DNA of 64,000 nucleotides from CBDESN01 sp965242495 (GTDB taxonomy: Bacteria > Pseudomonadota > Alphaproteobacteria > MPNO01): assembly GCA_965242495.1 (NCBI GenBank), contig OZ251446.1, forward strand, positions 3,782,001 through 3,846,000, written 5' to 3'. Position 1 is the first letter of the stretch. Every line of letters starts with the position of its first letter. Made by a program: the position numbers and the translations under genes. The notes under the pieces are model-generated. The model was not told the DNA's origin. It ran no database searches and saw nothing but the letters and a program-made list of their open reading frames with translations. Of the stretch, positions 22,787-31,023 are shown in pieces.

Positions 22787-24364
22787 ATGAGCACCGCGGT
22801 AAAGGAAATTCTCGGCGCGCCCGCCGAGGCGGTCGCCGACCTGCGCAACACGCTCGACTGGCTGCGCGCGGAAGGCGACCTGATCGAAACCGACAGGGAA
22901 GTCGATCCCAGCATCGAGATCACCGGCCTGCAGAAGCATCTCGACGGCGGCTGCCCGATCCTGTTCAACAACGTCAAGGGCAAGCCGAACCACCGCGTGG
23001 TCTCGAACCTGTTCAGCGACATCGGCGTGATCAACAAGATGTTCGGCTGGACCGACGACCGGGACCGGACCCACAAGCTGGCCTACGCCCTGACCCACCC
23101 TTTGGCGCCGGTCGAAATCGGCCAGGACGAGGCGCCCTGCCAGGAGACGGTGATCGAGAACCCGGCCGACGTGAACGAGTTCCTGGTGCCGATCCGCCAT
23201 ACCGAAATGGAGCCCGAACTCACCGTCGGCTCGGGCATCCGCTGCATCACCGGCAAGTATTTCGACGGCGGCACCGACCTGGGCTACAACCGGATGAACT
23301 TCCGCTGGGGCAATGTCGGGACCTTCCAGATCTCGCCCGGCTCGCATATGTGGCAGGTCGTCTCCAAGCACTACAAGGACGACGAGCCGGTGCCGATCAC
23401 GATGTGCTTCGGCGTGCCGCCGGCATGCACGCTGCTGGCCGGAGCCGGGTTCGACTACGTGATCCTGCCCCAGGGCTGCGACGAGATCGGCGTGGCCGGC
23501 GCGGTCCAGGGCCAGCCGATTCGCCTGGTCAAGGCGCGCACGGTGGACGCCATGGCCCTGGCCGACGCCGAGATCGTGCTCGAGGGCTACGTCAACCCGC
23601 GCGACCGGCGCTACGAGACCGGCGAGGCGGAGGAGGCCGGGGTCCAGGGCCGGTTCCACTTCCATCCCGAATGGGCCGGCTATATGGGCAAGTCCTACAA
23701 GGCGCCGACCTTCCACGTCACCGCGGTGACCATGCGCCGGCCCGAGTCCAGGCCGATCGTGTTCTGCCTCGGCGTCCACATGCTCGACGACCACAACATC
23801 GACACCACGGTGCGCGAGGCGGCGATGTTCGAGCTGTGCAACCGCATGCAGCCCGGCATCGTCCAGGACGTGGTGATCCCCTACTGCATGACCGACTGGG
23901 GCGGGGCGATCATCCAGGTCAAGAAGCGCAACCGCATCGACGAGGGCTGGCAGCGCAACTTCATGGCGGCGATCCTCGCCACCTCGCAGGGTTCGCGCCT
24001 GTGCATCGCCGTCAGCGAGGACACCGACCCCTATGACATGGACGACGTGATGTGGTGCCTGACCACCCGCGTCAACCCGCATGCGGACATCATCAACCCG
24101 CTGCCCGGCGGCCGCGGCCAGACCTTCATGCCGGCCGAACGCATGACCGCGGGCGACCGCGAGTGGACGGCCTCGAACACGCGCTTCGAGGGCGGCATGG
24201 GGATCGACGCGACGGTGCCGTTCGGCTTCGAGAGCGACTTCATGCGCCCCGTCTACGCAGTGGACAAGGTGGAGCCGAAGGAGTTCTTCTCCGACACCCA
24301 GCTCGCCAACGCCAAGTCGCGGATGAAGGGCTGGGTGCACTCGCTCGCCCGCACGGGGCGGTAG
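22787..24364 (+). CDS. UbiD family prenylated-FMN decarboxylase
   Basis: A 525-residue cytosolic enzyme of the UbiD/phenylphosphate carboxylase-like family, which decarboxylates (or carboxylates) aromatic or unsaturated acids with prenylated FMN. Family features: DLRNTLDWLRAEGDLIETDR at the N-terminus, CPILFNNVKG, MNFRWGNVGTFQISPGSHMW, FGVPPACTLLAG, the catalytic-region DEIGVAGAVQGQPI and EIVLEGYVNP, and VVIPYCMTDWGGAIIQVKK. AAAGGAG lies 8 bases before the ATG at 22787. No UbiX partner is nearby. Adjacent to a Rieske oxygenase, it suggests a small aromatic-acid catabolic unit. Confidence 0.9.
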   Translation: MSTAVKEILGAPAEAVADLRNTLDWLRAEGDLIETDREVDPSIEITGLQKHLDGGCPILFNNVKGKPNHRVVSNLFSDIGVINKMFGWTDDRDRTHKLAYALTHPLAPVEIGQDEAPCQETVIENPADVNEFLVPIRHTEMEPELTVGSGIRCITGKYFDGGTDLGYNRMNFRWGNVGTFQISPGSHMWQVVSKHYKDDEPVPITMCFGVPPACTLLAGAGFDYVILPQGCDEIGVAGAVQGQPIRLVKARTVDAMALADAEIVLEGYVNPRDRRYETGEAEEAGVQGRFHFHPEWAGYMGKSYKAPTFHVTAVTMRRPESRPIVFCLGVHMLDDHNIDTTVREAAMFELCNRMQPGIVQDVVIPYCMTDWGGAIIQVKKRNRIDEGWQRNFMAAILATSQGSRLCIAVSEDTDPYDMDDVMWCLTTRVNPHADIINPLPGGRGQTFMPAERMTAGDREWTASNTRFEGGMGIDATVPFGFESDFMRPVYAVDKVEPKEFFSDTQLANAKSRMKGWVHSLARTGR

Positions 24365-24370
24365 GCCGCC

Positions 24371-24394
24371 GCCCGCGGCCTCGAAGCCGCGGGC
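24371..24394 (+). terminator. Hairpin after ubiD
   Basis: GCCCGCGGC and GCCGCGGGC form a perfect 9-bp stem with a 6-base loop starting 7 bp after the ubiD stop. There is no T-tract, so it may work as an attenuating or Rho-assisted hairpin. Confidence 0.5.
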
Positions 24395-24591
24395 TTCGAC
24401 CGGGAGCGAGCCGAAGCGATCGCCAACGCCGTCCGCGGTGCCGCAGCGGCCCGCCGAGGCGGGCCCGCGACCGCAGCTTGATCTCGGCCTCGTCGGCGTC
24501 GCGAGCGCGGCGAGGAAGCCGTTGTAGGGCGAGCCTTCGACGCACCCGCAGCGAGCCGCCATCGCTCCCCCCGCCGGCGCCGCGTGGGCCG

Positions 24592-24620
24592 TGGACAGGG
24601 CGAGACATGCGGGCTACGCT
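24592..24620 (+). promoter_or_regulatory. Promoter of tRNA-Gln
   Basis: TGGACA (24592-24597), a 17-bp spacer and TACGCT (24615-24620), with the tRNA starting 16 bp after the -10 box. The pattern closely resembles elements at 37248-37276 (tRNA-Lys) and 39821-39849 (glycosyltransferase). Confidence 0.6.
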
Positions 24621-24635
24621 TCGCGCGCTCGCCGC

Positions 24636-24709
24636 TGGGGCGTAGCCAAGCGGCAAGGCAACGGGTTTTGGTCCCGTGATCCCAGGTTCGAATCCTGGCG
24701 CCCCAGCCA
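24636..24709 (+). tRNA. tRNA-Gln (TTG)
   Basis: Complete cloverleaf of 74 nt including an encoded CCA. Acceptor TGGGGCG pairs with CGCCCCA; the anticodon stem ACGGG/CCCGT encloses the loop TTTTGGT, anticodon TTG at 24668-24670; the T arm is CCAGG-TTCGAAT-CCTGG. It reads CAA (and CAG by wobble). Confidence 0.97.
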
Positions 24710-24759
24710 ACCCGTCTTGCCCTCCGCGAACCATCTTTCCGAACCGACGGAGACAGGCC

Positions 24760-26352
24760 ATGAACGTCATCGCCCGCTCGGCGGCCGTCTACGACGAGGC
24801 GTTCGACGTCATCGTCGTCGGCCGCGGCTTCGCCGGCTCGATCGCCGCGCTCGAAGCCGCCCGCGCCGGCGCAAGCGTCCTGTTGGTGGAGAAGGCGAGC
24901 GTCCCCGGCGGCATCTCGATCTGCTCCTACGGCGCGGTGCGTTGCGCCTCGGACGCGGCGGCGGCGCACGACTATCTGACCGCGACCAACGCCGGGCGCA
25001 CCGACGACGGCGTGGTCCGCGCGCTGGCCCGCGGCATGGCCGGGCTCGAGCCGTATGTGCGGGCGCTGGGCGCGGTCAACGACGCCGAGATCACCACCAC
25101 CCGGGAGACCGGCAAGACCACTGGGGCGAACTATCCGCTGCCGGGCTTCGAAGCGTTCTACCAGACGGTCGTCGTGTCGGTCCCCGGTTTCGACGCCCGC
25201 ACGGTCTATCCCTGGGCCAACGGCGCCCCCGGCGGCCCGATGCTGTTCAAGATCGTGGACGACAATCTCGCCCGCGAAGAGGTCGCGATCCGCATGGAGA
25301 CGCGGGCGCTGCGGCTGCTCCGCTCCGAGGACGGAGCCGAGGTCCGGGGCGTCACCGTCGAGGGACCCGGCGGGCTCGGCCGGATCAAGGCGCGGCGCGG
25401 CGTCGTCCTGGCGTCGGGCGGCTTCGAAGGCAGCCCGGCCCTTCAGGACCAGCATTGGGAAGGGCGGCCGATCCTGCCCGCGGCGGCGCGCTCGAATACC
25501 GGCGACGGCATCCGCATGGCCCAGGACATGGGCGCGCAGCTCTGGCATATGTGGCATCTCCACGGCGCCTACGGGTTCAAGAGCGCCGATCCCGACTACC
25601 CCTATGCGATTCGCGTCAAGCGCCTCCCCGACTGGCGGCCGGGCGGCGGGGGCTTCATGGCGCGGCGCGACGAATCCGGCGACATCGCCGCGGCGCAGGT
25701 GCGAATGGCCTGGATCCTGCTCGACCGGCGCGGCGCGCGCTACATGAACGAATACCCGCCCTATACCCACGACACCGGGCATCGCCGGATGCAGCTGTAC
25801 GATCCCGCGCATCAGGACTATCCGCGCATCCCGAGCTATCTCGTCTGCGACGACAACGGCCGCAGACTCTATCCGCTGGGCCGGCCGACCTCGAACGACG
25901 AAGGCGTCCGCCTGGACTGGAGCGACGACAACATGGCCGAGGTCGAGGCCGGCATCCTCGCCGAGGCCGGCAGCCTGGCCGGGCTCGCCGCCCGGCTCGG
26001 GCTCGACGCCGCCGCGGTCGAGGCCAGCGTCGAGCGCTGGAACGGGTTCTGCGCCGCCGGAGGCGACGGCGATTTCGGCCGCCCGCCCGGCACCATGACG
26101 CCGATCGACACGCCGCCCTATTACGGCGCGCCGGTATGGCCGGTGGTCTCCAACACCCAGGGCGGGCCGGTCCACGATCCCGAACAGCGCATCGTCGACG
26201 CCTTCGACGCGCCGATCCCGCGGCTTTACGCCGCCGGCGAACTGGGGAGCGCCTTCGGTCATCTCTATATGTCGGGCGGCAACATCGCCGAATGCTTCGT
26301 CACCGGCCGGATCGCCGGACGCAACGCCGCCGGCCTCGCGCCCTGGGACTGA
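24760..26352 (+). CDS. FAD-dependent oxidoreductase (fumarate reductase/ketosteroid dehydrogenase-like)
   Basis: A 530-residue flavoprotein with the FAD-binding DVIVVGRGFAGSIAALEAAR (residues 15-34) followed by LLVEKASVPGGIS, the VVLASGGFEGS motif in the middle, NTGDGIRMAQDMGAQLW, and the C-terminal RLYAAGELGSAFGHLYMSGG, the pattern of FAD_binding_2 enzymes such as flavocytochrome c fumarate reductases and 3-ketosteroid dehydrogenases. The substrate is not predictable. The ATG at 24760 has CGGAGA upstream. It lies 50 bp after tRNA-Gln and 71 bp before an MFS permease gene, probably one operon with it and the dehydrogenase. Confidence 0.85.
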   Translation: MNVIARSAAVYDEAFDVIVVGRGFAGSIAALEAARAGASVLLVEKASVPGGISICSYGAVRCASDAAAAHDYLTATNAGRTDDGVVRALARGMAGLEPYVRALGAVNDAEITTTRETGKTTGANYPLPGFEAFYQTVVVSVPGFDARTVYPWANGAPGGPMLFKIVDDNLAREEVAIRMETRALRLLRSEDGAEVRGVTVEGPGGLGRIKARRGVVLASGGFEGSPALQDQHWEGRPILPAAARSNTGDGIRMAQDMGAQLWHMWHLHGAYGFKSADPDYPYAIRVKRLPDWRPGGGGFMARRDESGDIAAAQVRMAWILLDRRGARYMNEYPPYTHDTGHRRMQLYDPAHQDYPRIPSYLVCDDNGRRLYPLGRPTSNDEGVRLDWSDDNMAEVEAGILAEAGSLAGLAARLGLDAAAVEASVERWNGFCAAGGDGDFGRPPGTMTPIDTPPYYGAPVWPVVSNTQGGPVHDPEQRIVDAFDAPIPRLYAAGELGSAFGHLYMSGGNIAECFVTGRIAGRNAAGLAPWD

Positions 26353-26423
26353 CCGACCAGGCCGCGCGCCCCTCCCACCCTGTCGCCGCGACGGCGACGC
26401 GCAAGCCGCGGAGAGGGTGAGAA

Positions 26424-27596
26424 ATGGGGACCGGAGCGGGAAATGCGGGCTGGCTGCGCCTCGCCGTCGCCGGCGCGGCGACGCTGCTGGTCGGGATGGG
26501 GATCGGACGGTTCTCCTACACGCCGCTGGCGCCGGCGCTGATCGACGCCGGATCGCTGACTGCCGCCCAGGCCGGGCTGGTCGGCGCGTTCAACCTCGCG
26601 GGCTATCTGGCCGGCGCCTTGGCCACGCCGCGGCTGCGCCGTCGACTGGGCGAGATCGCGACGCTCAAATCCTGCCTGTGGGTTTCGCTGTCGTGCCTCG
26701 TCGCCAGCATTCCCGACCTGGGGTTCGCCTGGCTCGCCTTCTGGCGCTTCCTCGTCGGCGTCGCGGTCGCGGTGACGATGATCCTGACTCTAGCCATCGT
26801 CACGCGGGCGGCGCCGGCGGACCGGTTGGGGCGCGCCGCCGGGATCGTCTATAGCGGCGTCGGGATCGCCATCCTGCTGTCGGGGACGATCGTCCCGCCC
26901 GCCCTCGAAACCGGCCTTGCCGCGGCATGGGGGGTGCTGGCCGCGGCCGGAACGGTGGGCGTGCTGGTGGCGCTCTGGGGCTGGTCGGGGCCGGTCCCGC
27001 CTTTGGTCGGGTCGCCCGCTTCCGCCCGCCCGCCGCTGTCGCCCGCAGTCCTCCGGTTGATCGCCGCCCATGGCTTGTTCGCGATCGGGCTCGTGCCCCA
27101 CACCATCTATTGGGTCGATTACCTGGCGCGCGGGCTCGGCAAGGGTATCGAGACCGGCGGCCTCCACTGGGTGTTGGTGGGGATGGGCGCGATCTGCGGC
27201 GCCTTTCTCCACGGCTGGCTCGCCGACCGGATCGGCTTCGCGCGCGGCCTGGTGCTCGCCTTCACGCTGCTGGCCGTCGGCATCGCGGTCCCGGTGCTGG
27301 AGACCGCCCCAGCGGCGCTCGTCGCGTCGTCGTTGATCTTCGGCGCGCAGCCGGGATTCACCGCGATCCTGTCGGGACGCGCGCATCAGGTCGTGGGCGC
27401 GTCCCACATGCCCGGCGTCTGGCGCCGGATGATCCTGGTATCAGGAATATGCCAGGCGGCGGCCGGCTACGGCTTCGTCGCCTTGTTCGACTGGACCGGC
27501 AGCTACACGCCGGTGTTCCTCGCCGGCGGCGCGGCGATGGCCTTGGGCGCCGTCGTCTCGATCGAACTGCGAAGCGGAGCGCGACGTCGCGTATGA
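26424..27596 (+). CDS. MFS permease of the YbfB/YjiJ type
   Basis: A 390-residue inner-membrane transporter with about 12 hydrophobic segments, for example WLRLAVAGAATLLVGMGIGR (TM1), AGLVGAFNLAGYLAGALATP (TM2) and LIFGAQPGFTAILSGR. The N-terminal GIGRFSYTPLAPALI motif is characteristic of the YbfB/YjiJ MFS family. The substrate is unknown; its place between the flavoprotein and dehydrogenase suggests import or export of a catabolic intermediate. GAGAGGGTGAGAA precedes the ATG. Confidence 0.85.
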   Translation: MGTGAGNAGWLRLAVAGAATLLVGMGIGRFSYTPLAPALIDAGSLTAAQAGLVGAFNLAGYLAGALATPRLRRRLGEIATLKSCLWVSLSCLVASIPDLGFAWLAFWRFLVGVAVAVTMILTLAIVTRAAPADRLGRAAGIVYSGVGIAILLSGTIVPPALETGLAAAWGVLAAAGTVGVLVALWGWSGPVPPLVGSPASARPPLSPAVLRLIAAHGLFAIGLVPHTIYWVDYLARGLGKGIETGGLHWVLVGMGAICGAFLHGWLADRIGFARGLVLAFTLLAVGIAVPVLETAPAALVASSLIFGAQPGFTAILSGRAHQVVGASHMPGVWRRMILVSGICQAAAGYGFVALFDWTGSYTPVFLAGGAAMALGAVVSIELRSGARRRV

Positions 27597-27646
27597 TGCC
27601 GCGACCGCATCAGCGATCGGAGATCGCATCCGGAGGGAGGATGGCG

Positions 27647-28615
27647 ATGAAGGTCGGTTTCGTCGGGCTCGGCAACATGGGCGGCGCAATCGCGCGGCGA
27701 CTCCTGCGCGCCCGGCCGCTCACGGTGTTCGATCTGCGGCCGCAGGCGATCGCTGACCTGGCCGCGGCCGGGGCCGTCCCCGCCGCCGGCCTCGCCGAGG
27801 TCGCGACGGCCTGCGACGTGGTGATCGCCTGCCTTCCCACCTCGGACGACGTTCGCGCGGTCCTGTTCGGCGACGGCGGCATCGCCGCCGGCCTCCGCCG
27901 GGGCGGGACGGTGATCGACATGACGACCGGCGATCCCGCGGCGACCCGCGACATGGCGGAACGGCTCCGGGACCGGGGGATCGATCTGGTCGATGCGCCG
28001 GTGAGCGGCGGCCTGATCGGGGCGGAGGCCGGCACGCTCGCGATCATGGTGGGCGCGGCGCCCGCCCTCTACGAACGCTGCCGCGAGCTGCTGTCGACGG
28101 TCAGCCCCAACGTCTTCCATGCCGGCGGGACCGGCAACGGCCATGCGATGAAACTGGTCAACAACACGATCTCAGCGGCCAACCGGGCCATCGCCTTCGA
28201 GGCGGTGATGCTGGGAGTCAAGCACGGCCTCGACCCGAAGGTCTGCGTCGACATCGTCCAAAAGAGTTCGGGACGCAGCTTCGCCACCGAGGTCGTGTTT
28301 CCGCGCTACATCCTGACCGGCGCGATGAACCAGGGGTTCACCCTCGGCCTGATGCACAAGGACCTCGGCCTCGCGGCGAAGCTCGGCGCCGACAGCGGAA
28401 CGCCGATGCGGCTGGCCGACATGGTGCGAGAGATATACCGCGACGCGGTCGCCCGGCTGGGCCCCGACGCCGACATCTGCACGCTCGTCCGCCTCTACGA
28501 AGAGGCCGCAGGCGTCGAATTGCCGCCGCTCGCCCCCGATCGAATCTTGGCGAAAAAGGGCGGGGCCAACGCCGCGCCGGCTTTGACGGCCCCGCCAGTC
28601 ACGGAGGGAGCGTAG
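27647..28615 (+). CDS. NAD(P)-dependent beta-hydroxyacid dehydrogenase (3-hydroxyisobutyrate type)
   Basis: A 322-residue dehydrogenase. N-terminal dinucleotide site VGFVGLGNMGGAIARRLL, the family signature VDAPVSGGLIGAEAGTLAIM, and the catalytic-lysine region GNGHAMKLVNNTISAANRA are intact. It would oxidise a beta-hydroxyacid such as 3-hydroxyisobutyrate, tartronate or gamma-hydroxybutyrate to its semialdehyde. Two adjacent starts exist (27641 and 27647); GGAGG at 27636-27640 is best spaced for 27647. The Ala/Pro-rich tail of about 20 residues is beyond the usual family end. Confidence 0.88.
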   Translation: MKVGFVGLGNMGGAIARRLLRARPLTVFDLRPQAIADLAAAGAVPAAGLAEVATACDVVIACLPTSDDVRAVLFGDGGIAAGLRRGGTVIDMTTGDPAATRDMAERLRDRGIDLVDAPVSGGLIGAEAGTLAIMVGAAPALYERCRELLSTVSPNVFHAGGTGNGHAMKLVNNTISAANRAIAFEAVMLGVKHGLDPKVCVDIVQKSSGRSFATEVVFPRYILTGAMNQGFTLGLMHKDLGLAAKLGADSGTPMRLADMVREIYRDAVARLGPDADICTLVRLYEEAAGVELPPLAPDRILAKKGGANAAPALTAPPVTEGA

Positions 28616-28909
28616 GGAGGCATTGGTGGGACAACCAAAATCCCCCTCCGTAGCGCGTTGCGGGTCGCGGAAGGGAGAAACCACGAGCCGCGCCTACTAT
28701 ATATAGTGGGTGACGGCGTAATGCCAACTATTTATTTCGGCGATTCTCCATGCGTATGAGCGCCGGCGCATGGCCCTCCGGGTCGGTTTCCGGAGGTTGG
28801 AGGCGATGGCGGCGGCCGCCGCCGCGTGGAAATTTCGAATCGGTGGGCTTGCGCAGCCGTGGGGAAGAACGGGGCCGTTCGTCCGGGGCGAAGCCCGCCC
28901 CCGACCGAA
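28616..28909. other. Convergent intergenic region with AT palindrome
   Basis: 294 bp between the 3' ends of two genes. It contains ACTATATATAGT, a perfect 12-bp palindrome (28696-28707) in otherwise GC-rich DNA. No gene is supported here. Confidence 0.5.
28694..28709. promoter_or_regulatory. AT-rich palindrome
   Basis: CTACTATATATAGTGG, symmetric except for one pair. It could be an operator or replication/partition-type protein site, but it stands between two 3' ends, where an operator is not expected. Function unknown. Confidence 0.35.
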
Positions 28910-29926
28910 TCATCCGGCTTTTCCGCCTTCCGCCTCCGGGTCGGGCAGCGAGCCGATCCAGCGGCGCTGGTCGGCGAAGGCGTCGGGGAAAGCGCCCTGC
29001 GCTTCGGCCTCGATCATGCGTTGCAGCCGCGCCCGTTTCTCCGGCGTGTCCTCGGGGATGGCGTCGAGCGCGTCCTCGAGCATCCGCCGGTAGTCTTCGC
29101 CGACCGGGCAGACGTCCTGGCAGCGGCGGCAGCCGGTGACGACCCCGGCCCCGCGCAGGATGCTCTGCCACAGGTCGAAGCTCGTCTCCGAGCGGACCAG
29201 GGCCGACTTCTCCTCCGCGCCGGGCGCGGCGAACACCGCGCCCAGATGATCGGCGAGCTGAGCGAAGCCGTGCGGCGAGCGGTAGCGGTCGCAGGCGGTC
29301 CAGTCGCGGTTCCAATGGCCGACCACGTCGCCCGGGCAGGCGCGCAGGCAGCGGCCGCATGAAGGGCCGCGGCACAGCCCCTCCGCCAGCGGCCGGTCGG
29401 CGGCGCAATCGACCGAGGAGAGGACGGCGGTGAGCATCACCCGCGGGCCGAACTCGGGCGTGAGCAGCTGCAGGTTGAGCCCCAGCGTTCCCAGCCCCGC
29501 CTCGACCGCGGCGTGGTTGAGCGACAGCAGCGTCGGCAGACGCCGTTCCGGATCGTCGCGGTAGAGCCACGGATCGACATGCGTGGGCGGGATGACGATG
29601 GCCGGATAGCCGTGGTCTTCGAGCCAGAAGACCAGATCCAGGGACGCCTCTTCCAGACGGGTCAGCGTCAGCTCGTCGTTGTAGTATTTGTGGCGTTCGT
29701 CCCAGCGCGGGATCCGGCTCGCGCCGCTGGCGTAGCGCTTGGCCAGCACGATCACGCGGCCGGCGTCGAATTCGGTGATGTCGGACGGACGTCTGGGGTC
29801 GCGCGGGTCGGGCGGATGCTCGTCCATCACCTTGCCGTCGGCGATGCCCGCGAGATCGGCCCCGAAGGCGAGCGCCTTGCCCTTGATCGCCGCCGCGTCG
29901 AGCGGCGTCCGCACCGCCTTGGCCAT
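28910..29926 (-). CDS. QueG/reductive dehalogenase superfamily iron-sulfur protein (A)
   Basis: A 338-residue protein with two [4Fe-4S] clusters: CRGPSCGRCLRACP near residue 185 and CRRCQDVCPVG near 268. N-terminal sequence ALAFGADLAGIADG and SLNHAAVEAGLGTLGLNLQL, then LLTPEFGPRVMLTAVLSSVD, match the corrinoid-binding fold shared by epoxyqueuosine reductase and reductive dehalogenases. It lacks QueG-type C-terminal HEAT repeats and has no Tat signal, so it is a cytosolic enzyme of unassigned substrate. It starts 3 bp after a paralogous gene, so the two are co-expressed. Confidence 0.75.
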   Translation of the reverse strand: MAKAVRTPLDAAAIKGKALAFGADLAGIADGKVMDEHPPDPRDPRRPSDITEFDAGRVIVLAKRYASGASRIPRWDERHKYYNDELTLTRLEEASLDLVFWLEDHGYPAIVIPPTHVDPWLYRDDPERRLPTLLSLNHAAVEAGLGTLGLNLQLLTPEFGPRVMLTAVLSSVDCAADRPLAEGLCRGPSCGRCLRACPGDVVGHWNRDWTACDRYRSPHGFAQLADHLGAVFAAPGAEEKSALVRSETSFDLWQSILRGAGVVTGCRRCQDVCPVGEDYRRMLEDALDAIPEDTPEKRARLQRMIEAEAQGAFPDAFADQRRWIGSLPDPEAEGGKAG

Positions 29927-29929
29927 GGC

Positions 29930-30955
29930 TCAGCCGCCGCTCCCGCCGTCAAGCGCTGCGGCGCGGCGCTGCTGCTCCCGCTTGAACGCCTGGAGCTGGC
30001 GGGCGACGATCCCCTTGTAGCCCTCGGGGCCCACCCAGCGGACGTTCCACGAATCGAGGCCGTCGATCGCCGCGCCGTCCTTGCGCGCGCGCTTGAACCG
30101 ATCGGCCTTGTCGACCTTTTCCGGGGTCTTCTCGGGGACGACCTTCTGCAATTCGGCGAGATGGGCGTGGTAGTCGTTGCCGACCGGGCACACGGCGAGG
30201 CAGCGGGGGCAATCGCCGAACGAGCCGACGACCCGCAGCAGCCCCTGCCAGAAGCCGAACAGTTCGCGATCGGTCAGCAGGCGCCGTTGTTCGTCGGCGT
30301 CGGCGGCGATGAAGCGGGTCCAGAACTTGACGATCGTCGAGAAGCCGAACTCCTGCGCCTCGGTGGCGCAGGCGCGCTTGTCGATGCCGAAATGCCGCAC
30401 CGCGTCCGACGGGCAGGAATAGAGGCACCGGCTGCACGACTCGCCGATGCACACCTGCTCCGTCATCGGCGCATCGGATTCCAGCGCCAGCTCGGTGAGC
30501 ACGCCCGTCAGATAGATCCGCGGGCCGAACTCGGGCGTGAGCAGGTTGACCTCGAGGCCGAACGTCCCCAGCCCCGCCTCGATGCCGAGATGGCGCGTGC
30601 TCAACCGGCCGTAGCTGGCGCGCTTGTAACTCCAGTCGGTCTCCTGCGCTGCGGTGACGAAGCTCGGATGCCCCCGGCGTTCGAGCGCCTCGACCAAGCG
30701 GTAGGCCACCTTGTCTATCCGCCGCAACACCAGCATGTCCATGTACTGGACCGGCAGGTTGATCTTGCAGCGGAACGCGCCGGCGGGGATGCGCTTGACG
30801 ATGACGATGACGCTCTTCACATGGGGCGAGATGCGCTCCGGCGTCTGCGGGAACAAAGGGTCGGGCGGAAAGGCGTTCAGCGTCTTCGCGCCGGCGATGC
30901 CGACGAGATCGGCCCCGAATCCCTTGGCGATGCGCTTGACCTCCGCCGCGTCCAT
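29930..30955 (-). CDS. QueG/reductive dehalogenase superfamily iron-sulfur protein (B)
   Basis: A 341-residue paralogue of the next gene. Shared segments are GFGADLVGIAGAKTL, RHLGIEAGLGTFGLEVNLL, TPEFGPRIYLTGVL and the two cluster motifs CIGESCSRCLYSCPSDAV and CPRCLAVCPVGNDYHAH. The C-terminus is basic (FKRARKDGAAIDGLD, then QAFKREQQRRAA). The ATG at 30955 begins MDAAEVKRIAKGFG; frames open further upstream run into an IS. An IS481-type element inserted 68 bp upstream may have displaced or replaced its promoter. Confidence 0.75.
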   Translation of the reverse strand: MDAAEVKRIAKGFGADLVGIAGAKTLNAFPPDPLFPQTPERISPHVKSVIVIVKRIPAGAFRCKINLPVQYMDMLVLRRIDKVAYRLVEALERRGHPSFVTAAQETDWSYKRASYGRLSTRHLGIEAGLGTFGLEVNLLTPEFGPRIYLTGVLTELALESDAPMTEQVCIGESCSRCLYSCPSDAVRHFGIDKRACATEAQEFGFSTIVKFWTRFIAADADEQRRLLTDRELFGFWQGLLRVVGSFGDCPRCLAVCPVGNDYHAHLAELQKVVPEKTPEKVDKADRFKRARKDGAAIDGLDSWNVRWVGPEGYKGIVARQLQAFKREQQRRAAALDGGSGG

Positions 30956-31023
30956 GCGACCGACGCCCCCTTCGATTGGCCCGCGGCCCAGGCTCGCATA
31001 GCCGCCCCGCCCCGGCAAGGCGC

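Noticed and set aside
28728..29570. Minus-strand 280-codon frame overlapping protein A
   Set aside because: It overlaps the iron-sulfur protein gene in another frame and is Arg-rich without domain features.
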